Source: Trebouxia sp. TZW2008
Taxonomy: Eukaryota > Chlorophyta > Trebouxiophyceae > Trebouxiales > Trebouxiaceae
Direction of reading: 5' to 3'
Assembly: GCA_002118135.1 (NCBI GenBank)
Contig: BDIU01000262.1
Coordinates: 62,228-126,227, forward strand
DNA: 64,000 nucleotides
Part shown: positions 35,625 to 48,900 of the stretch, in pieces
Numbering within the stretch: position 1 is the stretch's first letter
Layout: the number at the start of each line of letters is the position of its first letter
Translations under genes and position numbers: made by a program
Notes under the pieces: generated by a model
The model's input: only the letters and a program-made list of their open reading frames with translations
Told to the model about the DNA's origin: nothing
Database searches by the model: none

Positions 35625-35945
35625 TTGCTAGCGTGTCAAAGCGCTTTTACACGACTTTGCATTTGATGCGTTGCCTAACAATGCATTGCGCTGCATTGCA
35701 TTGCATTTCTGGATTGCCTGACGGTACATTGCACTGCACTGCATTGCTTCACATTGCTTTGCGCTGCGTTGCATGACATTGCTTTTTTCTGTACTGCTTT
35801 GCAATCGTTTTGCATGACTTTGCACTGCTTTGCGCTGCATTGCATTGTTTTGTGCTGCATTGCATGGCACTGCATCACTTGCCATGGCTTTTCATTGCAT
35901 TGCCCGATGTTACATTGCTCTACATTGCTTTGCTTTGCATTGATC
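35625..35945 (+). repeat. Degenerate TTGCATTGC/CTTTGCACTGC low-complexity block
   Basis: About 320 bases built of GCATTGC, GCTTTGC and GCACTGC words with an average spacing near 10 bp, for example ACATTGCACTGCACTGCATT. Every frame is dominated by a few residues (Met, Gln, Ala, Lys or Cys, His, Leu), so open frames in it are artefacts. It lies in the intergenic gap between two converging genes. Confidence 0.8.
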
Positions 35946-36936
35946 ATTCAAGCAGTGTCCGACGCGTGAACGGTCCAATGCATGCATGTTAGCACAGTGT
36001 CGTTCCACGATCTGCAGCATTCTGAGGACTGTCGAATCACAATGTCATGTCATTGAGTGTCGACAGCTATGAGGACAGCCCGCGCCCAGTATGCCGATGT
36101 CGCTTCAAAACCTTGCGGACTTGTGCACACCCACTAGGAGCTGCAATCTCTGCAAATTTTAAAGCTACCAAATGTCAAAACACTAGTGGGACACCTGTTG
36201 CTATATGCATACAAACGAACTTGCATTGTTCTGGGCGTATTGGCTGCTGGCACTAGTCTGCAGCTGTTTGCCATTCAGCTAATGCCACAGACTGTGGTGT
36301 TGACTTTCATCTACAGACACATGGTATGAGACACTGTCCTACAAAACGCAAGATATGTTGGGATGATACACAACGAACTACTTACTCAGCACACCTATGG
36401 GTATACACTGAATAGCAGAGCAGAAGAGGAAATTGTTGCATGCACTTCTGCACGCACACCTATGTGCAGCTTGCTACACTAAGCCTTGCTCTAAATGTAA
36501 AATGTGCATTGAATTGAAGTCATAAATACTAACTGCTCCTGCAAGCCTTAAAACATGGAGTATGTGTAGGTTGAGGCCTTGGTAGGCGTGCTGTGGGGAA
36601 CACACAACTGCTCTAGCTGTGACAGGTACACCTCTTTGCCTGCATAACATGATCCCTTGTGGCCGTTGAAGGTATGATTAGGACAAAAGCAATGCAGCAC
36701 AAACTGAGCCGCCTGCCAAGCAGTACACAGTTGGGTTCAGGTGCAGGAAACAAGAGAAAACATAGCAGCTGTGCTCAGCAGCTGTGAAGCCTAAGAACAG
36801 CCTAGAACAAGCATTGACTGAAAATCTAGAAGCGGACAATCATGCATGGCGAACAAAGCCAACATGTGCAACGCAAATCTGGTGAACATCACAGAACTAC
36901 TGATTGAGCCAAGTCACTGTTTGAATTGTATGTTGA
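35946..36936. other. Intergenic / possible 3' exon and UTR of the VIP1-type gene
   Basis: No confident exon. The C-terminal residues of the VIP1-type protein after exon 37231-37367 were not located with certainty; they may lie at 36937-37070 or further left here. Confidence 0.35.
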
Positions 36937-39900
36937 TCAGGACAGGACAACACCCACTTTCAGTGTGCTGCTGCCACTTGCTTTGCACCCTTCAACCACA
37001 GCTTGGATGTGACAATGCGAGGCGACCTTTGAGCAGACTTGCGGCTGTGTATGCAGCGCATGCTTTTTGTTAAGCCATTTTCTACAAGGGCTTCCATCCA
37101 TGCATGCAGTGGCAATGCAAGACACTGCTGTGTTTGTTGATGTCCCGTGACATTCATGTAAATCGCGAACAATCTACGCCTCAGCAAATGTGTCGAGTCG
37201 AGTGGCAATGCAAGCCACTGCTGTGTTTACCTTTGTGTAGGCAGACTCGCGGCTGCACAGGCAAGGTGTGGTCTTTATGCAAAGGCACCACCTCATATGG
37301 ATTGAAGTTGGCGCCTGGGCTGAATAACATCTCTATTCTGAAGCGCTGAGGGCTGTCCACCGGTACCCTGCACGCACATCAGAATCCATTAGTGAGTTTC
37401 TCACTGTGAGTGAATTTATCAACAGAGTTTACAGTCCTGGGTAGGGAGCCAGATCTGACTGACTGGGCTTCCTGGCTTGAAAGCACAGGTGCATTTGTGA
37501 ACACTAGGCGTCTTATACACTTTGACTTATGTTTGTCTGACCAGCCCTTGACGATGCTGCATCCTTACATGTAATCCCTGCGGGCCAAATGTAAAGGTGC
37601 ACACTCTACTCGAGGCAGACAGTGATGGCTTCAGGGGACACATGTGTCAAGCAGCAGTGATTACAAACAAGAGCTTGATCGTGGAAGGCGTCAGTCAGAG
37701 CTTCTCCACAGCTGTAGCATTGCCCGCAGCTGCAAGAAATTCCAGCTGGTGCCTTCCAGCATTGACCCCAACCCTAGCTTGCATGCAAGTGTTGAACGCT
37801 CTCAAGATGATTGGGTTTTGGCAGCAGCGATTGCACAAAAGCAAGCAACAACGTGATGCTGGAAGGCGTCAGTCAGAGCTTACTTACAGCTGTAGCTTGT
37901 CCAAAGCATTGGCATCAGATGCAAGAAGCACTGGCTGTTGCCTTCCAGCATCAGGGCACTGCTATTGCCCCACCTTGAATGCAGACTTCACTACAAGCAA
38001 GTGTCAGTGCCTCTCACCCAAGGCAAGACCTTGGAAGGACAAGTGCCCCTTGTTCTCATACATGTGGACAGTGATGTGTCAAGCCAGTCAGCACAGTTCT
38101 GTCCGTAAGCAGTGACCAAGGCACAAGGACAGGGGGCTCACCTCTTATTTTCATACATGCGGATGATGATATGTGTGAGGTAGTCCAGCTCTGTGGCATC
38201 ATGCAGCATTTGCTGGGCTTCCTCGCTCACCATAGCTTCATTGCCATTGTTGGCACCTGCAGCAAGGCCATTCAAGGCAATCTGAATGTGCCAAATGTGT
38301 ATGCAGACACTTGTGGCTGATGATGTGTGTGAGGCAATCCAGCTCTGTGGCGTCGTGCAGCATCTGCTGGGCTTCCTCACTCACCATGGCCGTAGCTTCA
38401 TTACCGTTGTTGGCACCTGCAGCAACACCATTCAAGGCACTCTGAATGTGCCCAATATGTATGCAGACATTTGTGGCTGATGATGTGTGTGAGGCAGTCC
38501 AGCTCTCTTGTGTCATACAGCATCTGCTGGGCTTCTTCACCATGGCTGTAGCGCCATTGCCATTGTTAGCTCCTACGTCAACAGAGCCTTCAACAAGAGT
38601 AAAAGACTACTTTTTAGCATATACCGTTGGGTGCATCTGCCACAAGTCCTGTTGCGCCAGGCAGGCTTGTTTTGAGCATCACGATAAGGACGTCTGACTT
38701 CATTTGACATGTGCTTCATGCTTGAGAAAGCTCTGCAATCAAGTCTCGTTGCATCATGACATTTGAGGCAAAGTAGACGGTTGCAGTTGAAGTGACTGCC
38801 ACCAACAGTGACATCAGATGCAATGTTTCCAGGAGTCAGCAGTGGGTTGACACAGTTTGAACAGCAGGTTCCTGCATACGTGGAGACAACAAGTGCCAGC
38901 ACAAAGGACGTTTCACTTTTGAGCTAGTGATGTCTCTTGTGAATTCATGTTTGAACACTATTGGTGCTGAAATAGTGGGTTTGTTGCGCACCTGCTAAAT
39001 GACTATATCTGAGAACGTTGATCAAGGAATGGACATGTGACTCTGAAGTGAAGTAGATGCGCGTGCGCACATGCCGCAAGGGGGAGTTGATGTCTGTGGC
39101 GTAGGTGGGACACAAACGGTGGATGGTCTCTTTGTCCACTTCCGCTTCAGGGTCCTCTCCATCTTCAGGGGAGTCCTCAGTACCCATCAACCCCACTGCA
39201 TGGACGGCACAGGCCATTCATTGCATGTTCAGGTTCATTGGATTGTAAGCAGTGAAGCTGTTTCCGTGCAAGGTGTGTGAGAAGCAGATGGTGAATGGTC
39301 TCTTTGAGCACTTCTGCTTCAGGGGCCTGTCCATCTTCAGGGGAATCCCCAATGCATGGAGAGCAACTGGTTGCACATAACAGTATGTTTACAATCAGGG
39401 CAGTGAGGATCAGCCCAAGCTTCTCTTGTGTGTGAGATACAAACGCTACATGTGATTCAGTTGAGGCAACGGTAACCAGTGGCCACTTAGACATGTGCAC
39501 ACATCATCTGCTTGTCAGAGGGCAGAGGAATGTTCCCCAAAACTTACAAGGAGTCCAGTGATCATGTATGGCCAGAAATAGTGTTCTTGATGCTGAGATT
39601 GTGTGCCAGAAGCACATACAGGTGTGAGCTAGGCACATAGTGAAGCACGTGTGCAACCTCAACCACTTCAAAACATGTGCACAAGCATGTATGCCTAGAC
39701 AAACTTGCTCAAGCTGAGAGGCCGTCCTCCACACCTCTGTAGTAGTCTTAGTGCTGAGATTGCACGCCAGAAGCACATACAGGTGTGAGCTAGGCAAACA
39801 GTGAGGCAGGTGTGCAACCTCTGCCACTTGAAAACATGTGCACAAGCATTCATGCCTAGACAAACTTGCTCAAGCTGAGAGGCTGTCCTCACCAACGATG

Positions 39901-42900
39901 ACACAAATAGCTGACTACAGCCCCTGCCATTGAGTCATGACCTAGCGAGATGTACAGATGTTGTTCTACCTGACTTTTGGGAATCAAGACCGCCAGATGC
40001 AGAGGGTGTGTTGCCTTGTATACTGCTAGGAGAGGCAGCTTCCAAGGAGAAATCAGAGACGCGACTGGTATCCATCATGCTCTGGGGCCCCAGGGAGGGG
40101 GCTGCCTCTTCTTCGTCTGGGTTCTCGTATGGCGAGGGCTCATCTGTGGGTGTCTCCTGACCCTGCAGGAGACATATGTTCAAACATAGGTCTGTCTACA
40201 GTTGCATGCCTTAGACCTCACAGCAGTGGCAAGAGCTTCCTCCCTCATGTTGTCCAGGGTACCACCAACTTGCATGAGTCATGAACACAAAGTCCAGACC
40301 AAGGCACAATCGCAGATGCTGATCACAGACGACGGAGCAAGGCATGCAGAGGGAAGTTGAAGCAGTAGTGAGAGCTGTCTCCCTGCTGTTCGCCGGCAGC
40401 TTACACAAGCCAAGCACCCGAAGCCCAGACAAAGCACGAATCAATGCCAACCATGGGACTGTGATTGCAGACACCGCGCCATACCACATCAAAGCATGAA
40501 GAGGGATCTAGATGCACATACACATGCAAAACAGCCGAATGGGAGTGAAGGAGGAAGAGTCGGTCACTTACAGCAGTGGCAAGTGACTCTTCCCTCATGT
40601 TGGCCAGGTCAGCCAGTAGCTTGCCCAGCAGGCTATTGCAGATCTTGCTGCCAATGCGCAGCTTCTGGCTGGGGTCAATGCCGTACTCATTTGGGATGAC
40701 GGCCTCTGCAAGCACCTTGGCAGTCTGCACAGCGTCACACAAGATGCTATTGCTTGTTGACGAAAGCATGAAAGACGAGAGGTCAATGGCAGAAAAGAAA
40801 AGGTCAACAGACTGTTGCAGATCTTGCTGCCAATGCGCAGCCTCTGGCTGGGGTCAATGCCGTACTCATTTGGGATGTCAGCCTCTACTAGCACCTTGGC
40901 AGCCTGCACCAAATCCACACAACACTTTCTTTTGTGATGTGGTTTTGAGTAAGTGAACAGAAAGACTCACAAAAAGGAATGGCTCAGTCTGTTCCTTGCT
41001 AGCCTGTTTAGCGCACAGATGCTGGGGTATGTGACACAGCAACAGATCTTGAAACACAGTGAATTGTCGACTGCCAATTGGTCTTGGACAACATGATTTG
41101 CTGTGATGAGAAATGAACAGGGAGCCCTCGACAGGCCCTTAATAAGCCCTCAGGAGGGTCCAAGAATCTGTGAGGGCAGAGTAAAGGACAAATTTCCCGC
41201 TTTGTTGATGAACCACTAGGGTATAACCTTGCAAAGGAAGCAAAATTGCAGCAAGGGGTTTTGTTGTGCAGCCCCATCCTGAACTGCATGTATGCGACGT
41301 ACCTCTGCGCTGCCGAGTCACAAAGCACCAGTGCAGACAAGTGCCACCAGCTGAAGCAGGGATCACCTTGTAGACAGGCTCCAGGTCAAGAGGCAGGTGC
41401 GAGCTGTGTATCGCATCGTACTTGGCGCTGTCATATATGTCAGGTATCTTGCTGATGTCGTACTGCTTCTTCTTCTCGTTGTGGAAGGCCTTGAGCAGCT
41501 TGCGCCACCTGTCAAACATGAGCAGCAGCCTCTCACCCCCACATGGCACTCCAGCCTGCAGTCCAAACAGAAGTTCTATCGGCGCCCATGCTTTCAGTGA
41601 TGACAATGATGATTATCAGCAACAATACCCGACTGCCACAGGGGATACTGGCCTGCAGAGCTACAGTAACCCAAACCCTAAAACATGTGCACAGTTGTTG
41701 TGATGACAGTGTGTAACCAGCAGCAGCAGCAGCAGTCCTGCAACCAAGACCACAAGCGCAGTGAGCAAGCAGCAGCAGCAGCCTCTTGCCCCGACAGGGC
41801 ACACCCGCCTGCAGTCCAGTCACAGCAACATTTGTGCATATTTAAGATAAACCTGACAGTACATTGGTAGCAGCAGCCGCTTGCGCCAGCTGTCAAACAT
41901 GAGCAGCAGCCTCTCACCCCCACAAGGCACCGCAGCCTGCAGCCAGGCCACAAGTATAGTCAATGTCGTGTGCAAAAGTTTTGACAATGTCCATGCGTTA
42001 TCATCAAAATCATCATCATCAGCAGCAGCAACAGCCCCTGACCCACAGGGACAGCTGCCTGTAGCCCAGTTCAATTTTATCAACAATCATGTGCTGAATC
42101 AACAGTGATCATTAGACAGCATCACACCTAGAAATACTGATGTCCAATGAATGGCCAGATGTCATGGCGTTGTTTGAGTGAAGGTCTGCATGTCAAGCTT
42201 CATGGCAGCCCAAATTTGACAGCGAGAGGCGTCGCATCCAGACATTAGACATCCGGACTTTAAAGTCGGCTGCCATGAAGATTACGGCAATTGCAGCTTG
42301 CTTTCTGTGTTGAGCAGGCAGAAAGCACATACCGAGTGCAGGCTGACATGCATTGCTTGGCCTTTGCAGCCCATTGGCACAGCACGTCTGAGTGCAAGCC
42401 AATGCTTCCCTCAACCCATTGCGACAGGATGGATATTTGTCCTTGCAAAGGCTACAGGCTGCAGCATGATGCGAGGGATGCATTGCATGCTTGTTGGTAC
42501 AAGCAGCAGGCAATGTAGGCTGACGCTTTCAGGTGAGGTGGAGAATGTCTGACATACTGCAAGCAGCTGTCCTTCAGAATGGGCTCTGCCTGTTCAAGAC
42601 AGAAAGCAAGCTGCAATTGCAAAGCTCACATGTCAGCTCGACTCCTGAGTAAGCAGACAAGGGTACTTTGCAACTGCAACTTACTTTCTGTGCAGGCAGG
42701 ACACAAACACACAGTGCAGGCTGACATGCATTGCTTGACCTTTGCAGCCCATTGGCAAGGCATGTCAGAGTGCAAGCCAGTGCTTCCCTCAACCTCATGC
42801 AACAGGTTGCATCTGTGTCTTTGCAAGCGCTACAGGCTGCAGCATAAAGCAAGGGATGCATTGCATGCTTGCTGCTGCGAGCAGAAAGGGTGGTCTGATT

Positions 42901-45900
42901 TCTCAGGGGAGCCAATAGCTTGTCAACAGACAGAAGCAGCTGCCCTGTAGAGTGTGTTTTGCCTGCAGGAGATCAAAAGCAAGCTGCAATGATGAAACAT
43001 CCACCTATCAACTTGCTGTGTGCATCAGCTGACAGGCAGTGCTCCATCACTGCAGCTTGCTATCTGTCTTAAGCAGACATACACAATGCAAGCTGAAATG
43101 CAGTGCTTCACCATTGGAGCCCATTGTCAAGGCACGTCACAGTGCAGGGCTCTTGGCTTGCCCGTATACATTTGACTCTGCGCTTTGGCCTGCCTTGATG
43201 AAAAAGCTATAATGCCTCGACATGTCAAGTTGGCTTCTGTGTCAAGCAGTTGAGCACATGTAAATGCCACCTGCCTCAAGCACCTGCTATTGAACAGCAG
43301 CATGGCTTGCCCTCAAGCTCTGTTTGTAACGATTCATGACAGCCTAGCCAGCCGTTTAGCCGCCACCTACTGCACTCAGCTAGTCTGTGCAATTGCAGAT
43401 ACAGGTGACGGCAAACCCATACAAGTACATAACGCCAGATGTCACATGCTAACAGAGCAAAGTGTGATGCTGTGCTGCCTTGCAAACCCAGAAACTGGCC
43501 AGACACACAGTGCTTGTGCAACACTGTGTGTACAATTGGTGACTGGGCCTGCCAGATGTCTGGTACCTTGCAGGCCCAGCCACACCTTTTGCCCGACAAG
43601 AGCATCACGACATGCTGGCCGCCGTGTGTTGTATAGAGCAAGTACTTGCTGTAGGGCAAGTATGCCTATGCAGCTGCAGTTTATGCTGCTACTTCATAGA
43701 CATTTCATGCTACAGTTGCAGCGTGAGACTGACCTCAAGCGTCCACTCCTTGGGAGACTGTGTGAGGGCGCTGTAGGCTTTGACTGCCTCAGCATGCTTG
43801 TCCACCTTCTCTTCTAGACACTGCTGCCGCAGCTGCTCCACCAATACCTGTAAGCAACAGTTGTAGTCAGTCCTGCAGGCAACGACTCACAGTCAAATCT
43901 GCAGGCAACAGTCTCAGTCAAGCCACTGACAACTTCAGGTTGTTGGCCATGGTCTTGCTATTGCAAGTGCATGATTGAAGTGCTTTACTGAATCCTGGGA
44001 GTTGGGCCTTTTGTTGCACCTGACTTATTATTAACGTCCAATGATGCATGCTGTTGCAGTCCAGGCTGCAAAGACCACCTTGCTGAAGGCAGAGAGCTTC
44101 TTCAGGAGGGCCAGGGGATCATCAGGCATATGTGTTTTCATGACCACTGCCTTGAGCATGTCTGATCTGTTCAGATGTCTGTTCAAGCTACTAAGTGTCA
44201 ATGGTGCACATTCTGACACATCCTGCCACTCGCACCTTGATGAGGCCAGTGAGCTTCTTGAGCAGTGCCAAGGGAGTGTCAGGCATGGGATGGATTTTGG
44301 GACGCTCCCCATCCCAAGTCTGGTATGTTGCAGCTCTTGTGCAGGCCACATGATGTTTTTTGACCAGAAAACTCAAAACTTGAACAACTACTGAGAATGC
44401 ATGCACATCTGAAGCAAATCCTCACTTCCATGAAGCCTACAAGCTTCAGCAACAAAGTCAGGGGTTTGTCAGACATAGGGCATCTCTTAGGGCGCTGCCT
44501 ATCCTCAGTCTGGCTTGTGTCAACTCTCGTTTAGATCAAGCACTGCCAATGGAAGTACACTTCTTTGCACTATCTTACCTTGATGAAGCCTGTCAGCTTC
44601 TTGCGCACTGCCAACAGATTGTCAGGCATTGGATGGATCTTGGGACGCTCCCCAACCCCAGTCTGGCTTGTTTCAACTCTTCTTCAAGTCACGCACTGCC
44701 AATGGAAGTGCATTTCTTTGCACTATCTTACCTTGATGAAGCCTGTTAGCTTCTTAAGGAGGGCAAGGGGATTGTCAGGCATAGGATGGATTTTGGGACG
44801 CTCCCCATCCCCAGTCTGGCGACGGCTGGTAGGGGCACTCATCTCAGCCCCAGTCTTGTAGTTCACCAGAGCTTCATGAATGTTGCTGCGCGACTCTGAT
44901 TGCAGCATGCTGCGAGACATGCCACGGGCTGGGGGACTTTTGTCATTGAAGGAGGGCCGGCTGGACAGGCCCCTGCCTTGAGGGCTTTTCTGAGTGCTGT
45001 GCGCTGAGGGCGAGGCAGTTTGCTGAGACAGGTCAAGGGAGGACAAAGACTTGACAGATCTTGGACTGGCCAGTGGCGACGAGGCTACATCTGCAACCAT
45101 GCACAGTACCTGATGGGGAGGCTCTTCTTGATTTACTCCGCATTCGTAGCAGCAAAGTTTGCGCCTGAGACTGATCTTTCTGCAGATAGCATTGCGGTGC
45201 CATGGCACTGACTGCTGACTTGCACACATGCAACATGCTGCATTTGACGTGATGCTACAGCAATTTGTAACCTGTCCTATCAAGGCGCAGACTGTTGCAA
45301 CTCTGCAGGCACTGTGCAGCTGTATGTGTACTATTTAACAGGACATGCAAAGCGGAGGGGGTACCAAGGGGGGCTTGGAAGCTTTGATGGGGCAGAGGTA
45401 GGGGTTGGGCTGGTGGGGGTGCAGGACATCCCATGCCACAGACCTCAAGCAAATCAGATCAATAATTTGCTGCTGCACAGACAGAAGAAGGCTTACTTGT
45501 CTCTTCCAGGGAGATTTTACGGGGCTTTGGGGAGGGTGGGGGCGAGGGCAGGGGGGTGATGACCGGGGGCTCTGCAAATGAAGAAGATTTGGAGTCCTTG
45601 TCCCAAGTCATCTGGCTGTACAGCTCGCTCTTGGCCAGCTGAATGTCCTCGCTCGCACCCTTCCCAAAGGCATCAAGCATGCCAGCATCCTTCTTCACTA
45701 GACTGCAGCGCAGCAGCCAAGTCAACGTTGGACCAGAACAAAACCTGTTGTCTGTAACTGTGAGTGGGGTCCAGCGCACAAACCCTTGCCAATACTGCAG
45801 TAGAGCAGCCACAATTCAAGTAAATGTGCTACCACAGCAAAGTAACATATTTGGCTTGTAGATTGGTGCTGACACACGACCCAACTAAATCTAACATACC

Positions 45901-48900
45901 AGCATTCTTGCACACCAAATTGCGTCAGAGCGGTCAAAATCAAGCCAGGCAAGACATCATGCAAACGGCTGATACTCAACACAGCGTGCAGGTGCCTGAG
46001 AGATGTACATCATCTGCCTTCAACAGCGGAACAAGTATCAAGCAACAGCCCTGAAAAGCTGCTGAACGGGCGGCTGAGCCACACTTACCTGACTTTGAAG
46101 AACACATGGTGCCTGCACTGACCCTTACCAGAACAAATTCCACATTGGAGGGCTATACTAACCTGACTAGAATAGGTGTTAGGGAAGTGCCCTCAAGGTC
46201 CAACAGCCCCTGTGTGAAGGCTGCTGCTGAGGTCTGCACTCGCCCCTCATCTGAGGTATAGATTTTGAGATCGTGGCGGTAGGTGGAATGCAGCCGCAGG
46301 AAGCCATTGCCGGCTGGGCCATAGCGTGGGTACATCACTGTTCTAAACAGCTTACCCAGGTCTTCAGCCTGCATCAGCATGTACAGTTAGATTGTCTTGG
46401 GTGTGCATGCTGCACTCCCCTTTGTATTCTGGGTGTTCAACTTTGAGATTGTGGCAGTGAGTGGTTCAAAGGCGTATAAAGCCATTGCAGGTTGGGCCAC
46501 AGCGTCGGTACATGCCTGTCCTGAACAGCTTGCCCAGATCGTCAGCCTACAGGCCATGAAACAGTAGTCACCTTTGCATCTTGTGTAACGTGCTCTTGTG
46601 TAATGCTTGCCATCCTATAGGGTTCTACAGCTAACACATTTCACCTGCTGCCTGCCAGCATGTGCTAGCATGCTGCCCTGCTTGACCAGACAGAGTATGA
46701 CATCCAGATCACTTGCTGTTGGGCATCAGGTATTGACACACTGTCAGAATTGAGGGTCGGACAGAGCATACAATACAGGTGAGTTGCAAGCTGCATGTGG
46801 CAGCACACAAAATGCTTGGGTGGTCAGGTACATCTTGTCAAGGCAGAGTTTACACCATACAGCACCTGCTGCCAGCCGATTGTGTCAAGACACCAGCATC
46901 TTCGGAATCAGACAGATCTTATACTACCTGCTGTCTGCCAGCATGTGTTAGAACACCGCCATGTTTGAGGATCAGTAGGGCCTCCACTACCCGAGGCTCC
47001 TCCTTGGAGCCCTCTTCAGGCTGACTCCACTTCAAGGGCTTGATCTGCACCTTCCTGTTAATCCCGGCAAAGCTGCCGCCTTGCTCCAGCACCGTCTGCA
47101 GTGCATATCTTCACCATTGTACATGTGTTGACTGGATACAACAGAGATATTTCTCATAGCGTTCCGCAATCAAGGTATAGAGCTGGCTACGCTGCTATGA
47201 GGTATGCAGTGACATGAGCTTTGTCCAGAAAATGACATGCAGCCGTTGCACGTGAGGCGATTGACAGGCTGCAGACCATCTGCTTCTCATGCATCTGCTT
47301 CTCAGGATCCCAAGATGCAGACAGCGCCAGAGATTTCAGGTGGTGCTTGGCAAGTGGGGTCATGACTCACCCGGACTATCCTGAACTTCTCTCTGAGCTC
47401 ATCAGCATCTGCATCTGGCTTGATAGCCTCTGCATTGGCACCAGGTGCCTTCTGGGCCTTGTGTTCCTTCTCAAGCTCAGCTAGGATGTGATGGGTGGCA
47501 TCCAACAGCTCCTGCATGATTTGCATTGGGTCAACTGTGCGCAGGCAGCAGTGCATGAGCTTCTGATGCGTTGCAGAGCGTTTTGCAAGCCAAGCATGCT
47601 GGGCAGAGTGACAGTTGCAGTGCAGAAGCCAAACAAGCACTGGGCGTCTCCTGTGCGTCGTGCTCTTTTCAAGCTCAGCAAGGATGTGATGGGTGGCATC
47701 TAGTAGCTCCTGCATGACTTGCATTTCACTAGCTGAACAGAATGTGACAGTGCATGACATGCATCATGCCAGCTGTATACAGGCAGCAATGCATGAGATC
47801 AGCCAGAATGTAGTGGATAGCATCCAACACCTCCTGTAAGACTCGTTGTATGTCAGCTCTGTGAATGCAGCAATGCATGGCTTGCATCATATCAGCTATT
47901 CACAGGCAGCAATGCAAAAGCTTGCAAGTGCAGGTTGCAAGGATGCTGAAGGCCAAAAACGCTGAGCCTTAAAGCCTAAGAGACAAGCGTCGTCTAGCAG
48001 GTGGAATGAGCAAAGGCATGGCCATGCAGCGCAAAGTCAGACCATGCTGGCCATTATGCTCTGAGACAGAGGGGACTGCATCAATACCGTGAAACACTGA
48101 AGCGTGGAAGATTGTGCTGCACAGGGTGTGCAGAGGCTATAAAAGAGACAAGAAGGTGTGCATGTAGAGGCAAACCTGTAGCTCATTGGGACTTTTCAGC
48201 TTGGCCTGCTTGCCCTTGCCATCTATGTGCCTGTGCAGCAGGTCCAGAATGGGAGCCTGCAAAAGCACAGCGCAGCTTACGATATATCCATCTGGAGCAG
48301 GGATTAGGCAGATGTGCAGCTAGGTTACGTGGGCATGGCAAGCAGACCATTCGAGTGCTGTGGATGTGAAATTCAGTATCAGGAGGAGAGCAGGCATGAA
48401 CACATAGTGCATCCGTCGAAGCATATAAGTTGAGTTGCAGACTTGCAACATTCACTGCTCCAGCAGTCTTTAAGACTCAGATGAAAAACGCGACTCATGA
48501 CGTCAACAGTAGCAAGGTTAAAGCGTTCTCTTATACTTGCGTACAGAGGGTTTCAGGAGCTTTGCAGGTGGTCAAGGCTAAGATATGCCAGCAGCAAAGC
48601 CTGCCATCATTGAGTTGGTCAAAATTGTCATGTGACCATGTTACTACTGACCTGCATGACCTTCATCTTCATCTTTTGTTTGGGGGTGCGGTCCCCGTGG
48701 CGCACTACTGCCAGAACACACCGCAACTCTTCATTGCCTTCTTCAATTCTGCAGCAGTAACATGCAAGCTTGCCAACAGCCCGCACAGGACATCAGTGCA
48801 GCTCTGGACCACATTGCTTGTGACTAGCAAGAGGATTTGGACCAGTGAATCATCATAGTCTTAATTCTTAGTCTCGAAGAATTATGGATACTTCACAATA

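Larger units (their letters stand above)
37231..48748 (-). other. Histidine-acid-phosphatase-like domain exons of the VIP1-type gene
   Basis: Begins with [20 protein letters not shown] (48652-48748; the RHGDRTP catalytic signature). Then [60 protein letters not shown] with [32 protein letters not shown] with [56 protein letters not shown] with [77 protein letters not shown] and [20 protein letters not shown]. The downstream His of the fold (SESHVHS) is kept. A disordered Ser/Pro insert (44860-45090 and 39970-40162) interrupts the domain. Confidence 0.9.

Noticed and set aside
35594..35969. Several overlapping open frames rich in Cys/His/Leu or Met/Gln/Ala
   Set aside because: They are products of the TGCATTGC low-complexity block and exist in all frames.
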